Positions 49,681 through 59,735 of a stretch of 64,000 nt of DNA are shown piece by piece. Numbering within the stretch: the first letter of the stretch is position 1; the number at the start of each line of letters is the position of its first letter. Made by a program: the position numbers and the translations under genes. This DNA is from Jatrophihabitans sp035642535. Lineage in GTDB: Bacteria > Actinomycetota > Actinomycetes > Mycobacteriales > Jatrophihabitantaceae. The stretch lies in NCBI GenBank assembly GCA_035642535.1, contig DASQSE010000088.1, positions 1 through 64,000 of the forward strand, written 5' to 3'. The notes under the pieces were generated by a model, which had not been told where the DNA came from, did not search any database, and saw only the letters and a program-made list of their open reading frames with translations.

Positions 49681-50400
49681 TCAGAATTGCAGGAAGATGT
49701 CCTCGGTCATCTTCATCAAGGGCGGGTCGTTGGTCGGCGTCGTCCCGTCGAGGTACCAGGCATCCCAGACGGTGACGCCCGCGTCCTGGCCGATGACGTT
49801 GAACGCCTCGCCGGTCGGGATCGCGGTCGGCCCGCTGGGCAGTCGGTCGCCCTCGCGCAGCAGGTCGTTCAGGCTGCCCGTCCCGTTGGCCTGCTCCAGT
49901 GCGATGAACCTGCTCGCCCAGTGATACGGATCCTTCGCGGTGCCGGGGAACCCGGTCGCCGACTCGGCGAAGCCGACCGGCCGCCCGTCGACCGTCGTGG
50001 TCGCGAGGTAGCGCTCGAGGCCGGTGCACGGATGCCGGGTGAGGAACGTGATGATCGGGGCGCCGTAGGCGTGGTCGAAGCAGGTGTCGTCCTTGACGTC
50101 CCACCAGATCTTCACGACGTAGCTGTTCCCGTCCGGCGCATGCACGACCGCGGTTCGCAGCGGCTGCGACGGAGCGGGGTGAACGACCTCGTCCGGCGTG
50201 CTCGGCGCCGCGCTGGTGCTGGGTACGGCGGTGGTCGGCGTGCCACTGGGGAAGTCGGGCGTCGAACTGCTGGGCGCCTTGCGAGAGATCGCGGAGCCCG
50301 TGCCGTTGACGGTGCTCGCGCAGCCTGCGAACAGCGTGCCCGCCGCGATCAGACCGGCGACGAGCACGACGCCCCGATGCGATTTCACGGGCGCCAGCAT
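49681..50400 (-). CDS. Predicted lipoprotein of unknown function
   Basis: A 239-residue lipoprotein. The signal peptide ends in the lipobox LFAGC, followed by a Ser/Thr/Pro linker to about residue 75. The domain after it contains CFDHAYGAPIITFLTRHPC with a Cys pair and FIALEQANGTGSLNDLLREG. No family is recognised with certainty. It is probably attached to the outer face of the membrane. ATG 50400 is just 14 bp from the divergent lrp start, so both share one promoter region. Confidence 0.78.
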   Translation of the reverse strand: MLAPVKSHRGVVLVAGLIAAGTLFAGCASTVNGTGSAISRKAPSSSTPDFPSGTPTTAVPSTSAAPSTPDEVVHPAPSQPLRTAVVHAPDGNSYVVKIWWDVKDDTCFDHAYGAPIITFLTRHPCTGLERYLATTTVDGRPVGFAESATGFPGTAKDPYHWASRFIALEQANGTGSLNDLLREGDRLPSGPTAIPTGEAFNVIGQDAGVTVWDAWYLDGTTPTNDPPLMKMTEDIFLQF

Positions 50401-50414
50401 GCCAGGCTGAGCGA

Positions 50415-50885
50415 ATGCGCGGCGCGGAGCGCGACCGTCGGGTCGACGAACTCGATGCCCAGCTGCTGCGCGAACTGGACGAATCGCCGCGGGTCGGGGT
50501 GCTCGAGCTCTCGCGCCGGCTCGGCGTCGCGCGCGGCACCGCGCAGGCCCGCCTCGACCGGCTCGTTGAGCGTGGTGTGATCGCTTCCTTCGCCCCCACG
50601 CTCGACCCGGTTGCGCTCGGCTTCGGCGTCACGGCGTTCGCGACCCTGGAGATCCGGCAGGGCCAGGGGCAGGCAGTGCTGTGGCACCTGCAGGAGATCC
50701 CGGAGGTGCTCGAAGTGCACACGATCACCGGACCGGGCGACATGCTGTGCCGGGTCGTCGCGCGCTCGAACGCCGACCTGCAGCGGGTGCTGGATCGCGT
50801 GACGCAGTACCCGGAGATCGTCCGGACGTCGACGGTGATCGCGCTCTCCAACCCCGTCCGGCACCGCGTGCTGCCGCTCGTCTGA
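50415..50885 (+). CDS. Lrp/AsnC-family transcriptional regulator
   Basis: A 156-residue regulator. The N-terminal helix-turn-helix is LDAQLLRELDESPRVGVLELSRRLGVARGTAQARLDRL; the C-terminal RAM effector domain runs from about 75 (TAFATLEIRQGQGQAV) with the GPGDMLCRVVA ligand loop. It likely senses an amino acid. It is divergent from the lipoprotein gene and may regulate it. The 3' end faces DUF1003 across a family D inverted repeat. Confidence 0.92.
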   Translation: MRGAERDRRVDELDAQLLRELDESPRVGVLELSRRLGVARGTAQARLDRLVERGVIASFAPTLDPVALGFGVTAFATLEIRQGQGQAVLWHLQEIPEVLEVHTITGPGDMLCRVVARSNADLQRVLDRVTQYPEIVRTSTVIALSNPVRHRVLPLV

Positions 50886-50887
50886 AA

Positions 50888-50952
50888 TCCGCTTCGGGGC
50901 CGAGATGACCAAATTCGCGGTGCCGAACTGGTCAGCTGGGCCCCGAAGCGGA
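50888..50952. terminator. Inverted repeat D (outer 14-bp arms, inner TGACCA/TGGTCA)
   Basis: TCCGCTTCGGGGCC and GGCCCCGAAGCGGA form a perfect stem. Inside, TGACCA and TGGTCA form a second pair, echoing family C units. The right arm covers the last codons and stop of the convergent DUF1003 gene. Confidence 0.72.
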
Positions 50953-51423
50953 GTCGTCGCGGTTCTCTCTGGCAGCTTCGGCGCGGGCGAGCTCGGCGCG
51001 CAGGAAGTCGCGAGTGGCCACCTCGCCGAGCGCCATCCGCACCGCGGCCAGCTCGCGCGCGAGGTACTCCAGGTCGGCTTTGGCCTGGCGGGCCTCGTCG
51101 CGGTCAGCCTCTAGGTTGACGCGGTCGCGGTCGTCCTGCCGGTTCTGGGCGAGCAGGATCAGCGGCGCGGCGTAGGACGCCTGCAACGACAGCGCAAGCG
51201 TGAGAAACAGGAACGGGTACTCGTCCGGGTGCGGGATGCCGGGGACGGCGTTGCCGATGACCCAGATGAGGATGATGGCCGTTTGGACGACCAGGAACCG
51301 CCCGGTGCCGAGGAATCGGGCGAACTTCTCCGTCCACTGGCCGAACGCTTCCGGGTCGACGCGCAGCCACAGCGCACGACGCTCGGCGCGCGGCACGTCC
51401 AGGCGCATGCGGTTTTCAGCCAT
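50932..51423 (-). CDS. DUF1003 membrane protein
   Basis: A 163-residue protein with a soluble N-terminus, two hydrophobic spans (LVVQTAIILIWVIGNAVPG and PFLFLTLALSLQASYAAPLILL) and a charged C-terminal coiled coil (about 95-155, EADRDEARQAKADLEYLA). This is the DUF1003 layout. Its ATG at 51423 overlaps the MgtE-like gene by 8 bp. In mycobacteria the DUF1003 and MgtE-N/CBS genes are likewise adjacent, so a joint role in Mg or ion handling is suggested but not proven. Confidence 0.9.
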   Translation of the reverse strand: MAENRMRLDVPRAERRALWLRVDPEAFGQWTEKFARFLGTGRFLVVQTAIILIWVIGNAVPGIPHPDEYPFLFLTLALSLQASYAAPLILLAQNRQDDRDRVNLEADRDEARQAKADLEYLARELAAVRMALGEVATRDFLRAELARAEAARENRDDSASGPS

Positions 51424-52669
51424 TGGTCTCGGACCGATCCGCGTCGCGCCAGCCCTCCGGCAGCAGATGGTCGAGCACGTCATCGACCGACACCGCGCCG
51501 AGCAGCCGGTCGTGGTCGTCCACCACCGGTGCGGAGACGAGGTTGTACGTCGCGAGGTGGCGGGTGACGTCGTCGAGCGGCGTCTCCGGACGCAGCGTCC
51601 CGGTGTCCTTCTCGCACAGCCCGCTGACCAGCGCGGACGGTGCTTCGCGCAGCAGCCGCTGGATGTGCGCCGTGCCGAGGAAGCGGCCGGTGGGCGTGGC
51701 CTGCGGCGGACGGACGACGTACACCTGCGCGGCGAGCGCGGGGGAGAGTTCCGGGTTGCGCACCCGGGCCAGCGCCTCCGCGACCGTCGCGTCGGGCAGC
51801 ATGATCACCGGCTCGGACGTCATCATGCCGCCTGCGGTGTGGTCGGCGTAGGTCATCAACCGGCGCACCGGCGCAGCTTCCTCCGGCTCCATGAGTTCGA
51901 GCAGCCGCTCCTGGTCGGCGGCCGACATCTCGCCCAGCAGGTCGGCGGCGTCGTCGTCGTCCATCGCCTCCAGGACGTCGGCGGCACGCTCGTCGGCCAG
52001 TGAGCCCAGCAGGTCGACCTGGTCGTCCTCCTCCATCTCCTGCAGCACGTCGGCGAGCCGCTCGTCATCCAGCGCCGCGGCCACCTCGAGCCGGCGCTTG
52101 GGCGTCATGTCCTGCAGGGCAGCCGCGACGTCGGCCGCGCGCAGGTCGGCCAGCATCGCGAGCAGCGCGTCCGTGCCCTGGTGCGACTCCGACAGTCCGA
52201 GCCCGTCGACTTCGTTCCACTCGACCTGGAACAGTTGGCCGCGGCGCCGGATCCGGCCGGTCGGCGTCCGGAGGGCGAGCCGCGTGATGACCCAGTCGCG
52301 CGCCCGGTTCTGCTCGATGGCGGCGTCGACGACGGTCGCGGGGTGCGAGCTTTCTCGAACCGCGACGGTGCGGTCGAGCAACTCGGACAGCACGAGCACC
52401 TCGTTCGAGCGCCGCTCGAAGCGCTTCATGTTGACGGTGCCCGACGAGAGGACGACCTGACCGGGCTCGATCCGGGTAACCCGCCCCATCGGGACGAAGA
52501 TGCGGTGCCGCTGCGCGAGTTCGATCACCAGACCGAGCAGCCGCGGCGGCTGCCGATCGATGCGCAGCATGGTGACGGCGTCCCGGACCTTGCCGATCTG
52601 GTCGCCGCCCGGGTCGAAGACGGAGATGCCGGCGAGCCGCGCGAGGAAGACGCGCCCCGCGCTCGTCAT
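51416..52669 (-). CDS. MgtE N-domain/CBS-domain protein lacking the channel
   Basis: A 417-residue soluble protein. Residues 1 to about 160 resemble PRC-barrel-type segments, followed by an MgtE intracellular N-domain with superhelical repeats (VAAALQDMTPKRRLEVAAALDDERLADVLQEM, DLLGSLADERAADVLEAM). A CBS pair covers about 280-405 (GGMMTSEPVIMLPDATVAEAL, VVDDHDRLLGAVSVDDVLD). No transmembrane Mg channel follows, so it is a stand-alone sensor half. ATG 52669 has GGAG upstream. It likely works with the overlapping DUF1003 protein. Confidence 0.88.
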   Translation of the reverse strand: MTSAGRVFLARLAGISVFDPGGDQIGKVRDAVTMLRIDRQPPRLLGLVIELAQRHRIFVPMGRVTRIEPGQVVLSSGTVNMKRFERRSNEVLVLSELLDRTVAVRESSHPATVVDAAIEQNRARDWVITRLALRTPTGRIRRRGQLFQVEWNEVDGLGLSESHQGTDALLAMLADLRAADVAAALQDMTPKRRLEVAAALDDERLADVLQEMEEDDQVDLLGSLADERAADVLEAMDDDDAADLLGEMSAADQERLLELMEPEEAAPVRRLMTYADHTAGGMMTSEPVIMLPDATVAEALARVRNPELSPALAAQVYVVRPPQATPTGRFLGTAHIQRLLREAPSALVSGLCEKDTGTLRPETPLDDVTRHLATYNLVSAPVVDDHDRLLGAVSVDDVLDHLLPEGWRDADRSETNG

Positions 52670-52747
52670 CGCTGACTCCGCACGAACGCCACACCAGCAG
52701 GTTAGTGCGCCGCTATCGCTGGGGACGCGAGGCACAACAGCCCCGCG

Positions 52748-52806
52748 TGGTCACTTACGCGCCGTGTGGTCACGTATACCTGACCACACACGCGGTAACT
52801 GACCAC
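52748..52806. repeat. Family C element, copy 2, in a divergent promoter region
   Basis: GTGGTCACTTACGCGCCGTG, then TGGTCACGTATACCTGACCA and a final TGACCA. It shares unit order and spacing with 37757-37818. Unlike all other palindromes here it lies between divergent starts (MgtE-like and CitE-like), so terminator function is unlikely at this site. Confidence 0.68.
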
Positions 52807-52828
52807 GGATCTGGATTAGCCTGCCGGG

Positions 52829-53788
52829 GTGAGCGAAACCCTGCGTCCGCGCCGTTCATGCCTCGCCGTTCCCGGCAGCAACCCGCGTTTCCTCGAGAAG
52901 GCGAAGGGGCTGCCCGCCGACCAGGTCTTCCTCGACCTCGAGGACGCCTGCGCGCCGCTGGCGAAGCCTGGTGCGCGCAAGAACATCGTCGCCGCGCTGA
53001 ACGAGGGCGGGTGGGGCGAGAAGATTCGCGTCGTGCGGATCAACGATTGGACGACGCACTGGACGTATCGCGACGTCGTGGAAGTGGTCGAAGGCGCCGG
53101 CTCGAACCTCGACTGCCTGATGCTGCCGAAGGTGCAGAACGCCGAGCAGGTCGTCACCCTCGACACGCTGCTCACCCAGATCGAGAAGACGATGGGTTAC
53201 GAGGTCGGACGCATCGGCATCGAGGCGCAGATCGAGAACGCGGCGGGACTCATCGCGGTCGACGCGATCGCCAAGGCCTCGCCGCGCGTCGAGACCATCA
53301 TCTTCGGGCCCGCCGACTTCATGGCGTCGATCAACATGAAGTCGCTGGTCGTCGGCGAGCAGCCGCCCGGCTACGACGTCGGCGACGCGTACCACCACAT
53401 CCTCATGTCGATCCTGATGGCCGCGCGCGCGAACGAGAAGCAGGCCATCGACGGCCCGTACCTGCAGATCCGGGATTCCGATGGGTTTCGTCGGGTGGCA
53501 GGACGCTCGGCTGCTCTTGGATTTGATGGCAAGTGGGTGCTGCATCCTGATCAGATCGGCATCGCGAACGAGGTCTACGCGCCGTCGCAGGAGGATTACG
53601 ACCACGCCGAGCTGATCCTGGACGCGTACGAGTACTGCACCTCCGAGGCGGGCGGCGCGAAGGGTTCGGCGATGCTCGGCGACGAGATGATCGACGAGGC
53701 GTCTCGCAAGATGGCGCTCGTCGTCGCCGCGAAGGGCCGCGCCGCCGGCCTCGTCCGCACCTCGAAGTTCGAACCGCCGGAAGGCTGA
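52829..53788 (+). CDS. HpcH/HpaI aldolase-family CoA-ester lyase (CitE/Mcl-like)
   Basis: A 319-residue TIM-barrel lyase. It has SCLAVPGSNPRFLEKA, QVFLDLEDACAPLAK with Asp/Glu metal ligands, LMLPKVQNAEQV, and a central IEAQIENAAGLI with the conserved Glu; the end KWVLHPDQIGIANEVYAPS is canonical. It cleaves malyl- or citramalyl-CoA-type esters. The longer C-terminal part is like actinobacterial L-malyl-CoA lyase-type proteins. GTG 52829 follows GGGG. Two A2 palindromes lie beyond its stop. Confidence 0.9.
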   Translation: MSETLRPRRSCLAVPGSNPRFLEKAKGLPADQVFLDLEDACAPLAKPGARKNIVAALNEGGWGEKIRVVRINDWTTHWTYRDVVEVVEGAGSNLDCLMLPKVQNAEQVVTLDTLLTQIEKTMGYEVGRIGIEAQIENAAGLIAVDAIAKASPRVETIIFGPADFMASINMKSLVVGEQPPGYDVGDAYHHILMSILMAARANEKQAIDGPYLQIRDSDGFRRVAGRSAALGFDGKWVLHPDQIGIANEVYAPSQEDYDHAELILDAYEYCTSEAGGAKGSAMLGDEMIDEASRKMALVVAAKGRAAGLVRTSKFEPPEG

Positions 53789-53795
53789 CTCAACC

Positions 53796-53847
53796 CGAGT
53801 TGTCCGCCTTTCGTTACGTGTACGCGTGCTAGAGGGCGCACAACTCG
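53796..53847. terminator. Inverted repeat, family A2 copy 4 (degenerate)
   Basis: CGAGTTGTCCGCCTTTCG pairs with AGAGGGCGCACAACTCG, with a few mismatches. It is followed 13 bp later by copy 5. Together they fill the gap between convergent citE-like and aquaporin genes. Confidence 0.7.
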
Positions 53848-53860
53848 AAACACCAATGGA

Positions 53861-53908
53861 AGTTGTCCGCCCTTCGATACGCGTGCACGTACTGAAGGGC
53901 GGACAACT
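53861..53908. terminator. Inverted repeat, family A2 copy 5
   Basis: AGTTGTCCGCCCTTC and GAAGGGCGGACAACT form a perfect 15-bp stem around GATACGCGTGCACGTACT, in tandem with copy 4. Confidence 0.8.
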
Positions 53909-53951
53909 CGCGGTGGGTCGGCGTTCGCCAGCTGGGGCGTCTCGCGTTGGG

Positions 53952-54698
53952 TCAGGCGGGCTCGGGCGGTGTGGCCGCGAGCGGCTCGCCGGGCGACTCC
54001 ATCCGCTCGCCGACGATCAATCGGTAGGACGCGCCGGCGAGCAGCCCGCCGATGAGCGGGAAGAGCCAGAACACCCACAGCTGGCCGAGCGCCCAGCCGT
54101 GCTGCATGATCGCCGGGCCGGTCGAGCGGGCCGGGTTCACCGACGTGTTAGACACCGGTATCGACACCAGGTGGATGATCACCAGCGTGAAGCCGATCGC
54201 GACGCCCGCGAAGCCGGCCGGGGCGCGCACGTCGGTGGAGCCGATGATCACGTACAGGAAGATCGCGGTCAGCACGATCTCGACGAGGATGACCGCGCCC
54301 AGGTTGTAACCGGCCGGCGAGTGGTCGCCGTAGCCGTTGGACGCGAAGCCGGTGCCATGGGCCGAGAACCCCGACTGACCGTGCGCGACGCCGAGCAGCA
54401 CGAGCGCGGCCACGGTCGCCGCGACGACCTGCGTGATGACGTACGAGATGACGTCCGCCCACGGGAAGCGGCGGGCCATCGCCAGGCCGACCGTCACCGC
54501 CGGGTTGAAGTGGCCGCCTGAGATCGCGCCGACCGCGTACACCATCACCATCACCGCGACGCCGAACGCCATGGCGACGCCGAGGTAGTCGACGCCCTTG
54601 TTGCCGGCGTCGAGAATCGCGGTGCCGCAACCCACGAATACGAGAACGAAGGTGCCAAGGAACTCGGCTCCCAATCGGCGTACGAGTGATGCGTCCAT
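53952..54698 (-). CDS. aqpZ: Aquaporin (MIP family, AqpZ-like)
   Basis: A 248-residue channel with six spans and both NPA motifs, GGHFNPAVTVG and TSVNPARSTGP. The Ser-Val-Asn-Pro-Ala-Arg form and the long loops fit AqpZ-type water channels. Narrow-pore residues cannot be placed with certainty by eye. A longer periplasmic loop (GQSGFSAHGTGFASNGYGDH) is present. ATG 54698 has AGGAG upstream. It is divergent from furA. Confidence 0.93.
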   Translation of the reverse strand: MDASLVRRLGAEFLGTFVLVFVGCGTAILDAGNKGVDYLGVAMAFGVAVMVMVYAVGAISGGHFNPAVTVGLAMARRFPWADVISYVITQVVAATVAALVLLGVAHGQSGFSAHGTGFASNGYGDHSPAGYNLGAVILVEIVLTAIFLYVIIGSTDVRAPAGFAGVAIGFTLVIIHLVSIPVSNTSVNPARSTGPAIMQHGWALGQLWVFWLFPLIGGLLAGASYRLIVGERMESPGEPLAATPPEPA

Positions 54699-54799
54699 GG
54701 CAGCTCCTCGGTCGGTCCCGGACGCATCGTGACGCAGGCCACCAGCCGATGGACGGAGGCGCGCCATGTGCCGCGCGCGCCGGCCGGCGAAGCACAATC

Positions 54800-54828
54800 T
54801 TGACTCGTTCCAGAAAGCGGACAAGACT
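54800..54828 (+). promoter_or_regulatory. furA promoter / FurA box
   Basis: TTGACT, 17 nt, AAGACT, directly before the furA GTG at 54835. The block TCTTGACTCGTTCCAGAAAG resembles the FurA-box region upstream of mycobacterial furA-katG. The tight spacing suggests a leaderless or near-leaderless furA message. Confidence 0.6.
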
Positions 54829-54834
54829 CGGCCC

Positions 54835-55277
54835 GTGGCCACGGCGGCGGAATTCGAGCGGATGCTGCGCGCGGCCGGGCTTCGGGTGACGCGTCCCCGG
54901 CTGGCCGTGCTGAGCGCAGTGCACACGCATTCGCACGCCGACACGGACTCGATCATCGGCTTCGTCCGTGCCGATCTCGGCGATGTCTCGCATCAGGCCG
55001 TCTACGACGTGCTGCGCGCGCTGACCGACGCGCAGCTGCTGCGGCGTATCCAGCCGATGGGCTCCGTCGCCCGCTACGAAGCGCGCATCGACGACAACCA
55101 CCACCACGTCGTCTGCCGGTCGTGCGGCGCGATCGCCGACGTCGACTGCGCGATCGGCGACACCCCGTGCCTGACGGCCGCCGACGACTCCGGCTACGAG
55201 ATCGACGAGGCCGAGGTCATCTATTGGGGCCGGTGCCCCAACTGCCAATCGAAACAGCGAAACACGGAAGGACCGAC

Positions 55278-55281
<4 letters not shown>
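54835..55281 (+). CDS. furA: Fur-family regulator FurA
   Basis: A 148-residue Fur protein. The winged helix includes MLRAAGLRVTRPRLAVLSAV and VSHQAVYDVLRALTDAQLLRRI. Metal ligands include DDNHHHVVCRSCG and CPNC near the end. It is the local repressor of katG, to which it is coupled (GTGA overlap). GTG 54835 is chosen because it follows the conserved FurA-box promoter and gives the family N-terminus; the frame opens further upstream to 54766. Confidence 0.93.
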
Positions 55282-57476
<2,195 letters not shown>

Positions 57477-57556
57477 CCCATTGGCGCAGGTTGCTGAGAG
57501 TGATGTCACGCGGCGCTCGTTGGGTGTCCGCGCGATAGCCGGGGGATACTTCGGCC

Positions 57557-58753
57557 ATGGCTCGCCTCGCCCAAACCGCCGGGCTCACCGACGTGCAGCA
57601 GGAGATCCTGCGGACCGTCAAGGACTTCGTCGACAAGGAGATCCTGCCGTTCGCAACCGAGCTCGAGCACAAGGACGAGTTCCCGGACGCGATCGTCGAC
57701 GGCATGAAGGAGATGGGCCTGTTCGGCCTGACGATCGCCGAGGAGTACGGCGGGCTCGGTGAGTCGCTGCTCACCTACGCGTTGGTCGTCGAGCAGATCG
57801 CCCGCGGGTGGATGTCGATCTCCGGCGTGATCAACACGCACTTCATCGTCGCCTACATGGTCGCCCAACACGGCACCGACGAGCAGAAGCAGCGACTGCT
57901 GCCGAAGATGGCGTCCGGCGAACTGCGCGGCGCCTTCTCGATGTCCGAGCCCGAGTGCGGCTCGGACGTCGCGGCCATCAAGTCCCGGGCGAAGGCCGAA
58001 GGCGACGAATTCGTGCTCGACGGGCAGAAGATGTGGCTGACGAACGGCGCCCGGGCCGGCGTCGTCGCCACGCTCGTCAAGGACGATCTGGGCGCCGACT
58101 CCGTCTACAAGAACATGACGACGTTCCTCGTCGAGAAGGAGCCGGGCTTCGGCGAGACGCGGCCTGGGCTGACCATCCCGGGCAAGATCGAGAAGATGGG
58201 CTACAAGGGTGTCGAGACCACCGAGATGGTGCTCGACGGGGTGCACGTTCCCATCGATTCCATACTCGGAGGTACGGAGGGCCGCGGCCGCGGGTTCTAT
58301 CAGATGATGGACGGCATCGAGGTCGGCCGGGTCAACGTGGCGGCGCGCGGGTGCGGCATCATGATCCGCGCGTTCGAGCTGGCGGTCGCCTACGCGCAGC
58401 AGCGCAAGACGTTCGGCAAGCAGATCGCCGATCATCAGGCGATCGCGTTCAAGCTCGCCGAGATGGCCACCAAGGTCGAGGCGGCGCATCTGCTGATGGT
58501 CAACGCGGCACGGCTCAAGGACGCCGGTGAGCGCAACGACGTCGAGGCCGGGATGGCGAAGTACCTCGCGTCCGAGTACTGCGCCGAGGTGACGCAGGAG
58601 TCGTTCCGCATCCACGGCGGCTACGGCTATTCGAAGGAATACGAGATCGAGCGGCTGATGCGCGAGGCGCCGTTCCTGCTCATCGGCGAGGGCACCTCCG
58701 AGATCCAGAAGACCATCATCAGCCGCGGCCTGCTGCGTGAGTACAAGGCGTAG
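57557..58753 (+). CDS. Acyl-CoA dehydrogenase
   Basis: A 398-residue FAD enzyme. It has MSEPECGSDVAAIKSRA, MWLTNGARAG, the segment KMGYKGVETTEMVLDGVHVP, and the C-terminal FRIHGGYGYSKEYEIERLMREA and LIGEGTSEIQKTIIS. The catalytic Glu is the one in GEGTSEIQ. It differs from the pair at 11-14 kb and looks like a stand-alone homotetrameric enzyme of short- or branched-chain type. ATG 57557; ribosome-binding site weak. Confidence 0.93.
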   Translation: MARLAQTAGLTDVQQEILRTVKDFVDKEILPFATELEHKDEFPDAIVDGMKEMGLFGLTIAEEYGGLGESLLTYALVVEQIARGWMSISGVINTHFIVAYMVAQHGTDEQKQRLLPKMASGELRGAFSMSEPECGSDVAAIKSRAKAEGDEFVLDGQKMWLTNGARAGVVATLVKDDLGADSVYKNMTTFLVEKEPGFGETRPGLTIPGKIEKMGYKGVETTEMVLDGVHVPIDSILGGTEGRGRGFYQMMDGIEVGRVNVAARGCGIMIRAFELAVAYAQQRKTFGKQIADHQAIAFKLAEMATKVEAAHLLMVNAARLKDAGERNDVEAGMAKYLASEYCAEVTQESFRIHGGYGYSKEYEIERLMREAPFLLIGEGTSEIQKTIISRGLLREYKA

Positions 58754-58790
58754 CTGCGTGGACGACTTGATCGTCCGGTAGAAACGTCGG

Positions 58791-59663
58791 GTGACTTCGC
58801 TGGTTCCGGTGCTCGACATCGGTGGCACCCATGTCAGCGCGGCGCTCGTCGACCCGGACGGGTGGGAGGTCAAGCAGACCACCCGGTACTCGCTGGACGC
58901 GGACGCGTCGGCCGACGCGCTGATCGACCGCTTCTGGCGGGCCGGTAATGCGCTGCGCGCGCCGGCCCGCGCGGTGTGGGGCGTCGCGATGCCCGACCCG
59001 TTCGACTACGAGCGCGGCATCGGGCAGTTCGAGGGCGTCGGCAAGTTCACCGGGCTGCGCGGGGTCGATGTCGGCGACGCACTGCGCTCGCGCCTGCGTG
59101 GCTCGATGGCCTTCCTGAACGACGCGGACGCATTCCTGCTCGGCGAGTGGGCGGCGGGCGCGGCGCGTGGCGCACGGCGCTGCGCGGGCATCACGCTCGG
59201 CACCGGGATCGGCTCGGCCTGGCTGGTGGACGGCGCGATCGTCGATCCCGGGACACCGCCCGGCGGGCGCATCCACCGCATGACGATCGGCGGTCAGCCG
59301 CTCGAGGACGTCGTGTCGCGGCGCGCGATCCGCCGGGCGTATGCGGGTGCGGGCGGCGACCCCGACGCCGACGTACGGGAGATCGCCGCGGCGGCCCGGT
59401 CGGGCTCGACGGCGGCGCGCCGCGTCCTCGACCAGGCGATGACCTCCCTCGGCCGGGTCGTCGGGCGCTGCTGCGCCGGTTTTCGCGCCGAACTGCTCGT
59501 CATCGGCGGCTCGATGTCGGCGTCCTGGGACCTGTTCGAGCCGGCGTTCCGCACCGGCGCGCTCGGCAACGGGCTGCCGCGCGTCGTCCTCGCCGCCGAT
59601 TCGGAGCAGGCCCCGTTGATCGGCGCCGCAGTGCATGCAGTCCGGCACATGGACCCGACCTGA
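58791..59663 (+). CDS. ROK-family sugar kinase-like protein
   Basis: A 290-residue ROK protein. ATP/phosphate motifs: LDIGGTHVSAALVD at the start and GITLGTGIGSAWLVDG. Catalytic Asp region: FLNDADAFLLGEWAAGAA. The usual zinc motif CxCGxxGCxE is missing; the region reads HRMTIGGQPLEDVVS. So it may be a kinase of altered specificity rather than a classic glucokinase. GTG 58791 starts after the acyl-CoA dehydrogenase stop by 37 bp. Its 3' end faces the beta-helix gene across A1 copy 2. Confidence 0.85.
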   Translation: MTSLVPVLDIGGTHVSAALVDPDGWEVKQTTRYSLDADASADALIDRFWRAGNALRAPARAVWGVAMPDPFDYERGIGQFEGVGKFTGLRGVDVGDALRSRLRGSMAFLNDADAFLLGEWAAGAARGARRCAGITLGTGIGSAWLVDGAIVDPGTPPGGRIHRMTIGGQPLEDVVSRRAIRRAYAGAGGDPDADVREIAAAARSGSTAARRVLDQAMTSLGRVVGRCCAGFRAELLVIGGSMSASWDLFEPAFRTGALGNGLPRVVLAADSEQAPLIGAAVHAVRHMDPT

Positions 59664-59728
59664 GCGTCTTCCCCTCCGGTGCGGGCAATCCTGGTGCGCA
59701 AATCTGCCCACAGCGGAGGGGAAGACGC
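59664..59728. terminator. Inverted repeat, family A1 copy 2
   Basis: GCGTCTTCCCCTCCG and CGGAGGGGAAGACGC, with further pairing of GGGCA/TGCCC, between convergent ROK and beta-helix genes. It shares the arms of 146-207. Confidence 0.76.
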
Positions 59729-59735
59729 GGCCGGC

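Noticed and set aside
53461..53540. Patch of less GC-rich codons inside the CitE-like gene
   Set aside because: Protein sequence across it is conserved family sequence and the frame is intact, so no insertion is indicated.
8672..53908. A2 palindromes as insertion-sequence ends or attachment sites
   Set aside because: No transposase or integrase lies near any copy, no target duplication is seen, and all five are complete hairpins in convergent gaps.
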